From Tillus elongatus (lineage: Eukaryota; Arthropoda; Insecta; Coleoptera; Cleridae), in NCBI GenBank assembly GCA_964006375.1, contig OZ023269.1, positions 65,800,029-65,864,028 of the forward strand: a stretch of 64,000 bases of DNA, written 5' to 3'. The translations under genes were made by a program, and so were the position numbers. Numbering within the stretch: position 1 is the first letter of the stretch; each line of letters opens with the position of its first letter. Of this stretch, positions 1 through 11,944 are shown one piece after another. The notes under the pieces were generated by a model. The model was not told where the DNA came from, did no database searches, and worked only from the letters and a program-made list of their open reading frames with translations.

Positions 1-250
1 AGGTTTTACACCAGTACACAATTTTGCTGAAATAATCAAACATCTTACAAGCGACACCAACGTCGTTTATGTGAAAGGAAAGGGGAAAGCTGATTATGTA
101 AAAAAATATACATCAGCACTCGTTTTGGAATTAGATGAACAACCCACACTTCAAGCATCTACACCTTCTTGCATTTATCATTTAAATAATCATTGCGTTT
201 GCGCCCTTACTAATGTATACTTTTTATTTAACAATCATGTTATGAATTAA
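1..250 (+). CDS. 3' end of ECHC-motif protein gene, element A' (partial)
   Basis: The first bases align with 17,015 onward, differing at only a few positions (for example a GGG/GAG change near 93). They encode the last ~80 residues of the same protein as the complete gene at 16,818-17,264, including the C-x2-H...C cluster near the C-terminus. The 5' part lies outside the window. It shows that a second, nearly identical copy of element A (here A') ends just at the left edge. Confidence 0.8.
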   Translation, partial: GFTPVHNFAEIIKHLTSDTNVVYVKGKGKADYVKKYTSALVLELDEQPTLQASTPSCIYHLNNHCVCALTNVYFLFNNHVMN

Positions 251-379
251 GTTTTGTATTGTAAAAAATAAAATGAGTAAAAAAATAAAACTAGTTAAAA
301 TATATTGTTTTTTTATTTATTTATTTAAAGCGATGTATAGGAATACAATGTCTAATTACATTTCTTTTATTCTATAAAT

Positions 380-482
380 TTAAAATGGAACAAAATGCGT
401 AAGTATGTGTTCAATTTCTCCATTTTGCACATAAGCTTTGTATGATAGAACAAAAAACTCTTTTGTACAGTTACCACTTAAA
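380..482 (-). pseudogene. Truncated copy of the myristoyl-motif ORF (element A')
   Basis: The stop codon and the last ~34 codons match the reverse-strand gene at 17,397-17,672, then the match ends abruptly where a long (TA)n tract begins at about 481. At the equivalent place in A the sequence continues normally. The copy is broken, by microsatellite expansion or by rearrangement at it. Confidence 0.75.
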
Positions 483-493
483 TATATATATAT

Positions 494-585
<92 letters not shown>
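481..585. repeat. (TA)n microsatellite
   Basis: About 100 bp of almost pure TA with one TG interruption. It marks the breakpoint of the A' copy. Any reading frame through it encodes only alternating Tyr/Ile and is not a gene. Confidence 0.95.
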
Positions 586-587
<2 letters not shown>

Positions 588-1189
588 AAGAAAGTGCTAA
601 ATTATAATATAAAATTCATACATATCTATCTTCAGGATACTTAAATTTAAATGCTTCAGGCTATCTCTGTAGAATCTAGATATTACATGCATCTGCCTCA
701 ATACCATATAAAGAGTCCCATAATCACCTCCATAAATGGATATGAAGAAAAAAAACCTTAATTTGGACGAATACCCATATAAGAATTAAATGACTAATTA
801 TTCACATTGGATCGTGTAGACCTGCCTAATATGGCGGATTTTAAGTGGCAGATTATACCTATAATAAAGCGAGTTTTTAAGGTCTGATATAAGAATCCAA
901 TAAACTGCATCATTATAAATGCAGGCGAGTTTTTAAATTACCATCATTTATGTATAGCTCCAAACTTGTATATAAGAAGCCGCGTTGACTGGTTGAGCAA
1001 TTATTACCGGTCAGATAACCTTGGAAATATTTACCCACTTCACGAAAGAACCTTGTGTGGCAGTATAGTTTTGAGTGAGCAACGACCAGTGCTTCCATGG
1101 TGAAATTGTTTTAAGTGGGCATATCTATATATTACGGTAAGTCTTATTTTAAGTTCTCTTAATTATCATTCGAGAAAAAAAGTGTGTAT
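586..1189. other. No recognised gene
   Basis: AT-rich unique-looking sequence between the A' stub and the repeat cluster. I see no convincing coding region, only short open frames without family features. It may be host DNA or the decayed outer part of A'. Confidence 0.5.
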
Positions 1190-3420
<2,231 letters not shown>

Positions 3421-3499
3421 CCTAAAGTCATGATAGTAAAAAAAAATGTGTGGGAAGGGGCACGAGGGGGGGGGATAGATGAAGCAAAAAAAATAGTTT

Positions 3500-3935
3500 T
3501 ATACAGAAATAATGATGTGTGTGTGTGTGTGACAAAACAGCTTTGGTATGGCTTCAGACGAATCTATTAGCCACAGGTAAAAATAATGATGCTTCAGAGA
3601 TTTTTTATTTTATTTCACGATTAGAATGCGATTAAAGAGGTATTTATTACAAGTATTTAAAACCGATAACTAAAATAAAACCACAAATATTTTTTGTGAA
3701 GCAATCATTTGCGCTATTTGTGAAATGTCATTTATAGATATAAAAGTAAGGGATCACTGTCAGTTAATGGGAAACTTTAGAGGTGCGACACGGCACCTAC
3801 AACCTTAAGTTTAAAACCCCTTTGCAAATACCATTTTCCCATAACTTGAAAAAAAATATATAATGCACATGTTTTTTGTAAAACAACTTGCTCTTCATCA
3901 AGGATTTTAAACATTTGAAAAAATAGCTTAGGAAA
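3500..3935 (+). pseudogene. Decayed PolB fragment (exonuclease/EndoVII-like region)
   Basis: Matches about 5,850-6,200 of the intact polymerase gene of A: the segment around the CxxC...DHCHLTG...RGAAH cluster and the following 'CNLNFKTPLQIP' segment. It carries a TG microsatellite, stops and frameshifts, and has lost parts of the intervening sequence. It lies ~200 bp upstream of the intact PolB start in the same orientation, so it is a leftover of another, older element. Confidence 0.75.
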
Positions 3936-4145
3936 TAGGAAGAAAGCGCATTCTTTTTACATTTTCTTCAAAATTTTTAATAAAGGGACATTTTTTTTTG
4001 TTTCTAATAAAGATTGTTTCTATTGTAGAAAACAAGATGGCGAGCGATGATTAAACAATCCCACGTGGTGCCGCCGGATAACTCAAAGATATAATCACAA
4101 GTATTTAGTGAGCAATTTTGTTGACTTCGGAATCAGTTTATCAAC

Positions 4146-7100
4146 ATGAGTCTCACATGTACGACGTGTCAGAAAATCTTCACAAGAAAAGATAGTCTTA
4201 AGCGACACAGGAGCACTGTTCATTGCGTCCAACCACTAACAAAACTCCCTGACAACGCCGTCGACACGGCGACAATTTCAAGCATTGCTGGACCAAGTGG
4301 AATCAGGAATATTGCAGTATCACTGACAGATAGTTCTAACGCTGGACAGTCGATAGCAAATCAATCAACTGTGACAAGAAAGCGTCATCACACAGGTATC
4401 GACACGGCGCCAATTTCAAGCATTGCTGGACCAAGTGGAATTAGCAATGTCGCAGTTTCACCGACAGTGCCAGCAAAGCGTCGTCGTACAGCTATCGACA
4501 TGGCAACAGATATTGCTAGACCCGAACCATCGGCAACAAATCAACGAGTTGCAACTATACGCTGCAGTGCCTGCGACTGTGAAGTTCCTGCCAACATGTA
4601 TGCTGGACATATCAGGAGCACCAAGCATAAAGCTCAATTTTGGAAACCTTTAGCAGATGGTGTTCGTGTGTGTAGGAGCACATTTAAAGGGAGAATAGTG
4701 AGTTATCAAATTACTTCTGACTATGTAGGACTAAATATAATTGATTATATGAATAGTGTTAAAGATAAGTCTATTGATATGCTGAAAAATGAACTTTATA
4801 AACTAACAGCATTTAAATGTAATTTTGAATTATTCGGATTATATATTTTACCCTCTCGTAATATAAGGGAAGTTAAATCTCATAACACATCTAATAAAGT
4901 AGTAACATCTTCATCTGATTTAGAAAATTTGTTTAATGATTTTGTAATTAGAATAGACCAACGTGCTTCAGACTTCACAGAGAGAGATTCAGGCTGGGCA
5001 CTGGAAAAATTTTTATATTTGGAAATAAATATTAATAAGTATAATCCTTTAAGAGCTGCTTCATATTTGCCATTACCACGTGCAATCACATTAAAAAAAG
5101 CTATAATTAATATTAAAAATAATGATGTATATTGTTTTGCTTGGTCAGTAATAGCTGCTATTTACAAACCAACTGGCTCAGTTTCTTCACCAAGCTCCTA
5201 TCCAAATTTTAACGATACCTGTATCGATTTTACTAATTTATCATTTCCTGTCGCATTAAAATCAATACCTGAATTTGAAAAAAAGAATAATATTTCTATT
5301 AACGTTTACGGCTTAGAGAAATTTTTTAAAAATAATGTCTATAAATATCAAGTTACGGGCCCTCTACATTACACACAGAAAAAGCAATCCACCCACATAA
5401 ACCTATTGTTACTTGATGATTGTGAGGGAAATTATCACTATTGTCTTATAAATAATTTTTCTAGGCTCATTTCTTCCCAGATATCAAAAAACACACGATC
5501 GAAGCATTTTTGCGATGGCTGTTTACAATATTTTGATTGTGAGCAAAAGTTACTTCGACATGCCCAAAATGATTGCAATTATGTGACTGCAAAAATTCCA
5601 CAGTTAAATACAAGGATTGATAAGTTAGGTCATACGGTTTTAGATAACGTTTTAAAATTTGAAAATTTCCAAAAGCAGCTGAGATTACCTTTTTCTGTTT
5701 ATGCAGACTTTGAATGCATTTTAGAACCTATAGAAGATAATACCGATAACAATAACAAAGAAACTTTTACTATTAAAAAATATAAGCATATACCTTGTTC
5801 TTTCGCCTATTACATAAAATGTTCATTTAATGATGAACTTTCAAAATTAGTTTTATACCGAAATAATGATGCCCCGGAGGTTTTTGTTTCACGATTAGAA
5901 AGTGATTTGAGAGATATTTATTATAAGTATTTAAAACCGATAATTAAAATGAAACCTTTAACATGTCAAGAACAAAAAAAATTCAATGACGCCACCCTTT
6001 GCTTTATTTGTGAAATGCCATTTACAGATTCAGATGTGAAAGTAAGGGATCACTGTCATTTAACGGGAAATTTTAGAGGTGCGGCACACAACGCCTGCAA
6101 CCTTAATTTTAAAACCCCTTTGCAAATACCAATTTTTTTTCATAACTTGAAAAATTATGATGCACATCTTTTTGTGAAGCAACTTGCGCTCAATCAAGAA
6201 GAAGTGACTGTAATTCCTCAAACATTTGAAAAATACATTTCCTTTGCGAAAAAACTTCCAGTTGATAAATATATTAGTGCTGATGGCACAACAAAAACGA
6301 TTTTTCTACAAATGAAATTTTTAGACTCGTATCAATTTTTATCCGCTTCATTAGATGAATTGGCTTCAAACTTAGATTCGCCACAATGTCGTGAAGTACG
6401 TAAATTCTTTTCTGGTGATCAAAAGTTCTCTATTATGAGGCGGAAAGGAGTTTTTCCTTACACATATGTAACCGAATTTTTAAAATTTCATGAAACATTT
6501 TTACCAAGTAAAGATAAGTTTTTTGACGAACTTCGAAATGAAGAAGCATCTCAAGAAGATTATGATAGGGCTTGCAATGCATGGCATGTTTTAGATTGTA
6601 AAACTTTAGGAGACTACTTTGACTTCTACTTAATATCTGATGTTCTATTGCTTGCCGATGTTTTTGAAAACTATAGGGACTTATGTCTCAAAACTTACAA
6701 ACTTGACCCGGCCCACTACTACACAGCTCCAGGCTTAAGTTGGGATGCAATGTTACGATACACAAAAGTTGAATTAGAGCTATTAACTGATATTGATATG
6801 CTGCATTTTTTTAAAAAGGGAATTCGAGGTGGTGTGAGTACTTGCATTCGACGAAAAGCTATCGCCAACAATAAATTTCTTCCAAATTATGATCCCTCAA
6901 GGCAAAACTCATTCATAATGAACTTAGATATTACATCCATGTATGGCTTCGTGATGAGCCAGAAACTTCCCACGGGGAATTTTCATTGGCTCTCGCAAGA
7001 GGAAATTGAATCTTTACATAATACTGTTTCAAATATTCCAGACGATGCTGAGACGGGTTATGTTTTGGAAGTTGATCTTGAATATCCTACATATTTACAT

Positions 7101-8231
7101 GACTGTCATAATGACCTACCATTTTGTCCGGAAAATTATAAACCACATGGTAGCAAAAGTCTAAAACTAATTCCAAATTTGCAAAATAAAGAAAAGTATA
7201 TTTTACATTATAGAAATTTAAAACAATGTCTAAAGTATGGTCTTAAATTAATAAAAATTCACAGAGGTATACAATTTTCTCAATCGGCATGGCTTAAACC
7301 ATACATAGAGTTGAATACAAAGTTGCGAAATTCTGCCAAGAATGACTTTGAGCGTCGTAGTTTTAAATTGAAAATAAATTGTATATTTGGAAAAACAATG
7401 GAAAATGTTGAAAACCGTGTAAATATAAAGCTTGCAACACAGTTTGAAAAAAATGTTAAAAGAAATGGTGCCGGAAATTATATAAGCAGACCCCATTTTA
7501 AAGAATCAAGAATATTTTGTGACAATTTAGTAGCTATTCAAATGCAAAAAACATATATTGAATATAACAAACCTATTTATGTTGGATTTTCAATACTAGA
7601 TATATCAAAAACTATACTCTATGATTTTTTTTATGGATTTTTAAAACCATTATATGGTGATAATATATCTCTTTTATATACTGATACGGATTCTTTAATA
7701 GTTTATGTTGAAACTGAAAATTTTTATGAAGATATGAAACAGCACCTTGATAAATATGATACTTCTAATTATAGCCTAAATAATATACACAATATTCCAA
7801 AAAACTTATCGACTATAGGAAAAATGAAGGATGAATATGGTGGGAAAGTATTAGAATCCTATTATGGTACTTCTGCAAAAGCATATTGCATTAACACTCC
7901 AGAGACAATTTCAAAGAAGGCAAAAGGAATAAATAAGTCCAGCATTAAAAAGCAGTTAGAACTTAAACATTATAAAGCAATTGTGGATGGAGAATGTTCA
8001 AGCATACATTGTCTAATGTATATCTTTAAATCAGAATCTCATCAGATTTTTACCAACCTTATACGTAAGGTTGCATTATCTAATAAAGATGATAAACGAT
8101 ACCTCATCCCTTCATCAAGTGCCACTTTGGCTTGGGGGCATATAGATATACCATTAGCAAGTCTATTAGCTGACGAAAGATTAGATCGTCTTATTCAAGT
8201 AATGAAAGAGGTTGCTGAAAGCGACATTTAG
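4146..8231 (+). CDS. polB: Protein-primed family B DNA polymerase with zinc fingers (element A)
   Basis: Intact 1,361-residue polymerase expected to replicate the linear element. In order: an N-terminal C2H2 finger (Cys5, Cys8 ... His, His), a Ser/Thr-rich linker with a repeated 'TISSIAGPSGI' segment, and a second C2H2 finger near residues 140-160. A Cys/His cluster lies near 455-477, and Exo I 'YADFE' near 520. An endonuclease VII-like cluster follows (CxxC ... DHCHLTG ... AAHNxCNL, ~619-655). Then Exo II 'HNLKNYDAH' (~666), Exo III 'YLISD' (~827), motif A 'LDITSMYG' (~928), motif B 'KINCIFGKT' (~1080) and motif C 'YTDTDS' (~1178). All catalytic Asp/Glu positions that I can place are present. 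The start ATG follows a TCAGTT motif by about 10 bases and is supported by the N-terminal finger, which is also found in element C. Confidence 0.93.
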   Translation: MSLTCTTCQKIFTRKDSLKRHRSTVHCVQPLTKLPDNAVDTATISSIAGPSGIRNIAVSLTDSSNAGQSIANQSTVTRKRHHTGIDTAPISSIAGPSGISNVAVSPTVPAKRRRTAIDMATDIARPEPSATNQRVATIRCSACDCEVPANMYAGHIRSTKHKAQFWKPLADGVRVCRSTFKGRIVSYQITSDYVGLNIIDYMNSVKDKSIDMLKNELYKLTAFKCNFELFGLYILPSRNIREVKSHNTSNKVVTSSSDLENLFNDFVIRIDQRASDFTERDSGWALEKFLYLEININKYNPLRAASYLPLPRAITLKKAIINIKNNDVYCFAWSVIAAIYKPTGSVSSPSSYPNFNDTCIDFTNLSFPVALKSIPEFEKKNNISINVYGLEKFFKNNVYKYQVTGPLHYTQKKQSTHINLLLLDDCEGNYHYCLINNFSRLISSQISKNTRSKHFCDGCLQYFDCEQKLLRHAQNDCNYVTAKIPQLNTRIDKLGHTVLDNVLKFENFQKQLRLPFSVYADFECILEPIEDNTDNNNKETFTIKKYKHIPCSFAYYIKCSFNDELSKLVLYRNNDAPEVFVSRLESDLRDIYYKYLKPIIKMKPLTCQEQKKFNDATLCFICEMPFTDSDVKVRDHCHLTGNFRGAAHNACNLNFKTPLQIPIFFHNLKNYDAHLFVKQLALNQEEVTVIPQTFEKYISFAKKLPVDKYISADGTTKTIFLQMKFLDSYQFLSASLDELASNLDSPQCREVRKFFSGDQKFSIMRRKGVFPYTYVTEFLKFHETFLPSKDKFFDELRNEEASQEDYDRACNAWHVLDCKTLGDYFDFYLISDVLLLADVFENYRDLCLKTYKLDPAHYYTAPGLSWDAMLRYTKVELELLTDIDMLHFFKKGIRGGVSTCIRRKAIANNKFLPNYDPSRQNSFIMNLDITSMYGFVMSQKLPTGNFHWLSQEEIESLHNTVSNIPDDAETGYVLEVDLEYPTYLHDCHNDLPFCPENYKPHGSKSLKLIPNLQNKEKYILHYRNLKQCLKYGLKLIKIHRGIQFSQSAWLKPYIELNTKLRNSAKNDFERRSFKLKINCIFGKTMENVENRVNIKLATQFEKNVKRNGAGNYISRPHFKESRIFCDNLVAIQMQKTYIEYNKPIYVGFSILDISKTILYDFFYGFLKPLYGDNISLLYTDTDSLIVYVETENFYEDMKQHLDKYDTSNYSLNNIHNIPKNLSTIGKMKDEYGGKVLESYYGTSAKAYCINTPETISKKAKGINKSSIKKQLELKHYKAIVDGECSSIHCLMYIFKSESHQIFTNLIRKVALSNKDDKRYLIPSSSATLAWGHIDIPLASLLADERLDRLIQVMKEVAESDI

Positions 8232-8259
8232 CAATAGATTTTATGGAAGGGGGGTAAAA

Positions 8260-8292
8260 TATATAAGTAGCATTTAATGTTAGCTTGTCAGT
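8260..8292 (+). promoter_or_regulatory. TATA + TCAGT core promoter before the 246-aa gene
   Basis: TATATAAG at 8,260 and TCAGT at 8,288, a TATA-to-initiator distance of ~30, typical of arthropod core promoters. The initiator lies after an upstream in-frame ATG (8,285), so the ATG at 8,309 is the likely start. Confidence 0.6.
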
Positions 8293-8308
8293 TTCTTTAA
8301 CTCTAAAC

Positions 8309-9049
8309 ATGAGTCAATACTTATATTCGGAACTTTTCTCTCGCTTATGTGGTGAAACACAAACAATTTGTAAGCGTACTTTGCGATATATAATTACTAG
8401 AAATGCTTGTGAAGAAAATTTACCAGTTGCTGTAGCTATTTTAAATAAAATAGCCGTTCCAGATGCAGCTTTTCGTTATATAGTTGATAGCGAAGTTTGC
8501 AGCAATAATTTAATTTCATTATTGGTGGAAAAAAAATTAAAGTTGGATAAGTTTATAGATGATGTGATTGAAGTAGTGAAGCATGGTGGCCATGAGTTTT
8601 TAAGTATTTTGGAATTGGACGATTTACTTGGTGAGAATCACATCACTTCACCGATTTGTGAAAAATACTATTTGTTTACTTTATTAACATGTGGAGATTT
8701 GAAAAATTTTGATGAAAAATATCAAGCAACAAATATTTCCTCAAAATATAGGAAAATTGATTCATTAATCGATGAAACTATTTGCAATGTTGCCCATTTT
8801 GCAGATGTTAAACTTTTAAAATGTATAATGGATGTTGTTAAACAATTTAATATTAAATTTCACTTTGAGCCAAATAATAATGATGAACATAAACAAGTTC
8901 ATGCATGGTTAACAAAAAATATTGAGAAGGGGTTGAAAGGTGGTGATAATTTAGGGTGGGAAGAAGGACCCTGTATGGCCAAATGGCCTTCAACAAAATT
9001 TAAAGATTATATTGAAACTTTAAGTTGTTTGTATGAATGGTCTCATTAA
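8309..9049 (+). CDS. Conserved protein of unknown function (246 aa, element A)
   Basis: Not recognised. A helical-looking, charged protein starting MSQYLYSELF. The start is chosen because a TATA/TCAGT promoter overlaps the upstream ATG. Its C-terminal part has a conserved 'VGW..GPC..KWPSTK..DY..SL' pattern, also readable in the broken copy of element C (55,700-56,460); here it reads LGWEEGPCMAKWPSTKFKDY. It sits directly downstream of PolB, in the same orientation, in both A and C. It is absent from B. No catalytic motif is seen. Confidence 0.75.
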   Translation: MSQYLYSELFSRLCGETQTICKRTLRYIITRNACEENLPVAVAILNKIAVPDAAFRYIVDSEVCSNNLISLLVEKKLKLDKFIDDVIEVVKHGGHEFLSILELDDLLGENHITSPICEKYYLFTLLTCGDLKNFDEKYQATNISSKYRKIDSLIDETICNVAHFADVKLLKCIMDVVKQFNIKFHFEPNNNDEHKQVHAWLTKNIEKGLKGGDNLGWEEGPCMAKWPSTKFKDYIETLSCLYEWSH

Positions 9050-9095
9050 AGGTTTTTTACATTTTTTTTTGTGTATCATTATATTACTTGCATTA

Positions 9096-9360
9096 TATCT
9101 AAATTTAATGTATTGTTTGAAAAGAAACAAAATGTCAGAATAAATAATTTATTCCTAATATTTTTTTATCATGTTTAATTATGATTGTCACTAAATACTT
9201 CAAGATCCTATGTTAGAGTTATTCTATCTAAATTTAATGTATTGTTTGAAAAGAAACAAAATGTCAGAATAAATAATTTATTCCTAATATTTTTTTATCA
9301 TGTTTAATTATGATTGTCACTAAATACTTCAAGATTGTATGTTAGAGTTATTCTTAAATT
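9096..9360. repeat. 139-bp tandem duplication, intergenic
   Basis: Two head-to-tail copies of a 139-bp AT-rich unit (9,096-9,234 and 9,235 to ~9,354) that differ at only a couple of positions (AAGATCCTATG versus AAGATTGTATG). They lie between the 246-aa and 216-aa genes of A and have no coding capacity. Confidence 0.9.
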
Positions 9361-9480
9361 GTTCTCATAAATCTGCAGCAACTCAAGGATATCCCCCTCC
9401 ATTCAATACTTTTGGAAGGGGAACTACTATAAGTTGAAGAACATGTTTATTATAGGTAGTTCTTAAACTTTTAATAAACA

Positions 9481-10131
9481 ATGAATAACTACAACAATTG
9501 CCAGCCAGCTAACCAAGCAATTTCTGAAAAATCAGCTAAGAAAAATAATTTTGTGACAATTAATGAGAAACAATATCATCTCAACCCATCCAAATCAAAA
9601 TATGTATGCTGTGCACTAGCTTACGAATTTAACTTTCAACCTTTGGTGATAATTAAAGGTTTGAAAGGTGATAGTGTGTTTTTAAATGAGTCTGAATGGA
9701 ATGAGTTCCTGAAGCATCAAGGCATAGTAACTAACTATTTTTATACAACGAGTGGTGAAACTTTTCAACCACTAAAGTCTTCATTTACAATACATTTTGA
9801 ATGGTTTAGAGATATAAAAATCATAAAAGTGGAAGATAAATATGGTAATGGGGTCTATTTAGCTATGGAAACTGTTAGCAAATTATTTGAACTGGCATCC
9901 CTAATCAACTATAAAGTAGATATGCTCAAGAAACAAGAATTTTCCAAGTATTTCGATACCTTGATCGACAGTGTCAATTCCAACATTGATGTTGGTCAGT
10001 TTATTTTAAATGAAGTGTCTACGACAGGCAATTCGGAAAATGTCAGTTCAGTAATGGAGCTGGTATATCAGTATCCGAATTTGAAAGTATTCAACAGATA
10101 CAGCCCTTTTTCATTTTACAATCAACACTGA
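9481..10131 (+). CDS. Possible PC4-like ssDNA-binding protein (216 aa, element A)
   Basis: 216 residues, conserved in C (56,670-57,355). Residues ~58-80 contain 'IKGLKGDSVFLNESEWNEFL', which resembles the KG-x-SLN..QW..L core of transcriptional coactivator PC4/p15, a ssDNA-binding fold. A second conserved part has 'FEWF(R/K)DIKI' and 'KLFELA.LI.YK.DMLKKQ.FS.YF'. An SSB-type role beside PolB would make sense, but this is inference from a short motif. ATG lies in AAACAATGAAT, and the homologous ATG in C is 20 bases downstream of a TCAGT initiator. Confidence 0.6.
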   Translation: MNNYNNCQPANQAISEKSAKKNNFVTINEKQYHLNPSKSKYVCCALAYEFNFQPLVIIKGLKGDSVFLNESEWNEFLKHQGIVTNYFYTTSGETFQPLKSSFTIHFEWFRDIKIIKVEDKYGNGVYLAMETVSKLFELASLINYKVDMLKKQEFSKYFDTLIDSVNSNIDVGQFILNEVSTTGNSENVSSVMELVYQYPNLKVFNRYSPFSFYNQH

Positions 10132-10133
10132 AT

Positions 10134-10361
10134 ATGAAGATGCACGTTACTTTTAATGAATCACGCAATCAAGTAAAATATATTACAGTTTGGAATTTTG
10201 CACATCGTCAAGCAAGAATTGGCGAATGGGAGCAATATGCAAGGGATCGTGATCGATTTCATCGTCGAATAAACAAAACTGCTGAAACCATTAACTACAT
10301 TCTTGATAAAAGTCATAGACTGCGGATTTATGAAGAACGCTTTTTAAATTTTGTGTGCTAA
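10134..10361 (+). CDS. Small basic hypothetical protein (75 aa)
   Basis: Unrecognised. It begins two bases after the stop of the 216-aa gene, so the two may be read from one transcript. Rich in Arg/His/Tyr (RDRDRFHRRI). I could not find a counterpart at the same position in C, so support is weaker than for its neighbours. Confidence 0.45.
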   Translation: MKMHVTFNESRNQVKYITVWNFAHRQARIGEWEQYARDRDRFHRRINKTAETINYILDKSHRLRIYEERFLNFVC

Positions 10362-10632
10362 TTAGTATTTTATAAAATAATAATTTTTTGTCAGGAGGTG
10401 GTTTTTTTGTAAAATTATTGTGCGTTGTAAAAATTATAATAAACATATGTCAAACTAAAATGTTTTATGTCAAATTATTGTTTAAAAAATTATAATAATA
10501 AACATATGTCTAACTAAAATGTTTTTATTATTTAAGAAAAATCTACAAACTTCCTGTAAAGTCCTCTTTATTTAGGTAAACAATTACATTGCAAAAAAAT
10601 ATAAAACAAGGTAAGTATATATTTAACGTAAA
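10362..10632. other. Convergent intergenic spacer with short direct repeats
   Basis: Spacer between rightward early-type genes and the leftward integrase. A ~35-bp AT-rich stretch with AATAAACATATGTC and CTAAAATGTTTT occurs at 10,437 and 10,497. AATAAA signals for both directions are present. No gene seen. Confidence 0.6.
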
Positions 10633-11572
10633 TTATACAAAAGTATCCTTAGGTATCCAAGAATTATTTGATTTATCTAGTCCTAACCATTTCACAAATA
10701 CCTCCCCCCCCCCTCCTCCTAATAATTCTTTCTATTAAATATATGTCTGGATATTTTACTTTCTGAAGTTCTTCTTCGTAGAATCCTCCTTTAATTGATT
10801 GCTTTTTTCCATCTTCAAGATAATACATTGTTGGATTTGTCACTCTCACCTCAGCTATTTGAAAAATCTCATTGGACCAGTTCGGTGTATAACCTTTTTC
10901 AAAAAGTTCACGATGTTTACTTATACGAACAAAATCCCCAACACGAAATTTTTTTTTCTTCGGATCAACTGTTTTCATATAACTAAATGCATATTTTAAA
11001 AGATGTTTTTCATGTTTCTTCTTAACTTCTGCCGGCCTCATACCAGTAGTACTGTGTACCTTATTATTATAATATGAAACAATGTTTTTAAGGAGATCTA
11101 GCCATTTGTAATTTCCCTGCATGCTGAATTGCTTCCACATTAAAGTCTTCAATGTTCTGTTTACACGTTCACATATACTAGCCTTAAGATTTGTATAAGT
11201 GGCGTAATGATTTATTTGAAACTGATCCATCAGGGATTTGAACTCGCGACCAAAAAACTCCATACCATTATCTGTCTGTACATTTTTGGGGTGAGTTTTC
11301 AGAGATTTTAGAATATTAGCCATAGCTTTGGCAACTTCTTTTGATGTTTTACTTTTTAATGGTTCAGCCCAGACAAACTTTGAAAAAACATTAATTACTA
11401 CTAAAATGTATTTGTACCCCTTATTGAATTTAGAATAAGGAAGCATTTCTACTAAATCTGCCTGAAACAAATCATTTAAACCCTTAACTATTACATGACG
11501 CCTTCTATAATTTCTTCTAGCGGGTTTGTGAAGTTCATTCACCACTACTTCTTTTACATTGATAGCGGACAT
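10633..11572 (-). CDS. int: Retrovirus-type DDE integrase with chromodomain (element A; one frameshift)
   Basis: Integrates the element DNA. The start at 11,572 (MSAINVKEVV) is chosen over an upstream ATG because C has an equivalent 'MSPKTVKE' start. Catalytic residues are visible: Asp in 'FQADLVEM', Asp in 'VQTDNGMEF', Glu in 'CERVNRTLK', with 33 residues between the last two. It is followed by an SH3-like 'FRVGDFVRISKHR' region and a conserved 'GGFYEEELQKVKYPD'. The frame breaks in a run of ten C (10,704-10,713, plus strand). In the next frame a chromodomain-like end follows (VKWLGLDKSNNSWIPKD) to a stop at 10,633. The break is a homopolymer indel or a sequencing error. Confidence 0.88.
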
Positions 11573-11907
11573 TTTAGGTGTAGTTCCATGGCGCAAGCGA
11601 TCGCTTTGCTGTTTGGAGAATGTTCAAAATAAAATGTATCTCCTGATTTTATCTTCACACCAACTAATTTTTTAGCAGATATTTTTGTATTATTTAGAAA
11701 TATAGTGACTTCAGTTGAAGGATTTAAATAAATTTTTTCAATTTCCGCAGCGTAGTCAAACAATATTGCATAGGATTCATTATTTAAATACCATCTATGG
11801 ATGTTTTTATCGATTGATTTATATCCATTATATAGTAAAATTATTTTTTGTTGTAGTTTTGCATTGAGATTTCTGTTTATTATTCTACCAAATTTGTCTA
11901 AAGTCAT
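11554..11907 (-). CDS. Conserved 117-aa hypothetical protein (element A)
   Basis: Unknown function. Starts MTLDKFGRIIN and contains 'F(D)YAAEIEKIYLNPSTEVTIF' and 'KLVGVKIKSGDTFYF' stretches that recur in two tandem copies in C (58,700-59,464). Its 3' end overlaps the integrase start by ~19 bases, so the two probably share a transcript. The pattern of beta strands suggests a small beta-rich domain. Confidence 0.7.
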   Translation of the reverse strand: MTLDKFGRIINRNLNAKLQQKIILLYNGYKSIDKNIHRWYLNNESYAILFDYAAEIEKIYLNPSTEVTIFLNNTKISAKKLVGVKIKSGDTFYFEHSPNSKAIACAMELHLKCPLSM

Positions 11908-11944
11908 ATTGAGACTGATAAAGCGATGACAATTAATTATTATT

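Noticed and set aside
481..644. Coding frames made of Tyr-Ile repeats here and at 2,016-2,282, 39,998-40,273, 48,804-49,264
   Set aside because: They are translations of (TA)n microsatellites. Only the one at 60,643-61,179 continues into a real gene (ATPase of C).
4000..4140. Terminal inverted repeat of element A
   Set aside because: I compared 4,000-4,140 with 18,170-18,300 by eye and found no inverted match; the true ends were not located.
9096..9360. A CRISPR-like or origin repeat array
   Set aside because: Only two long tandem copies without spacers; a simple duplication in a eukaryotic element.
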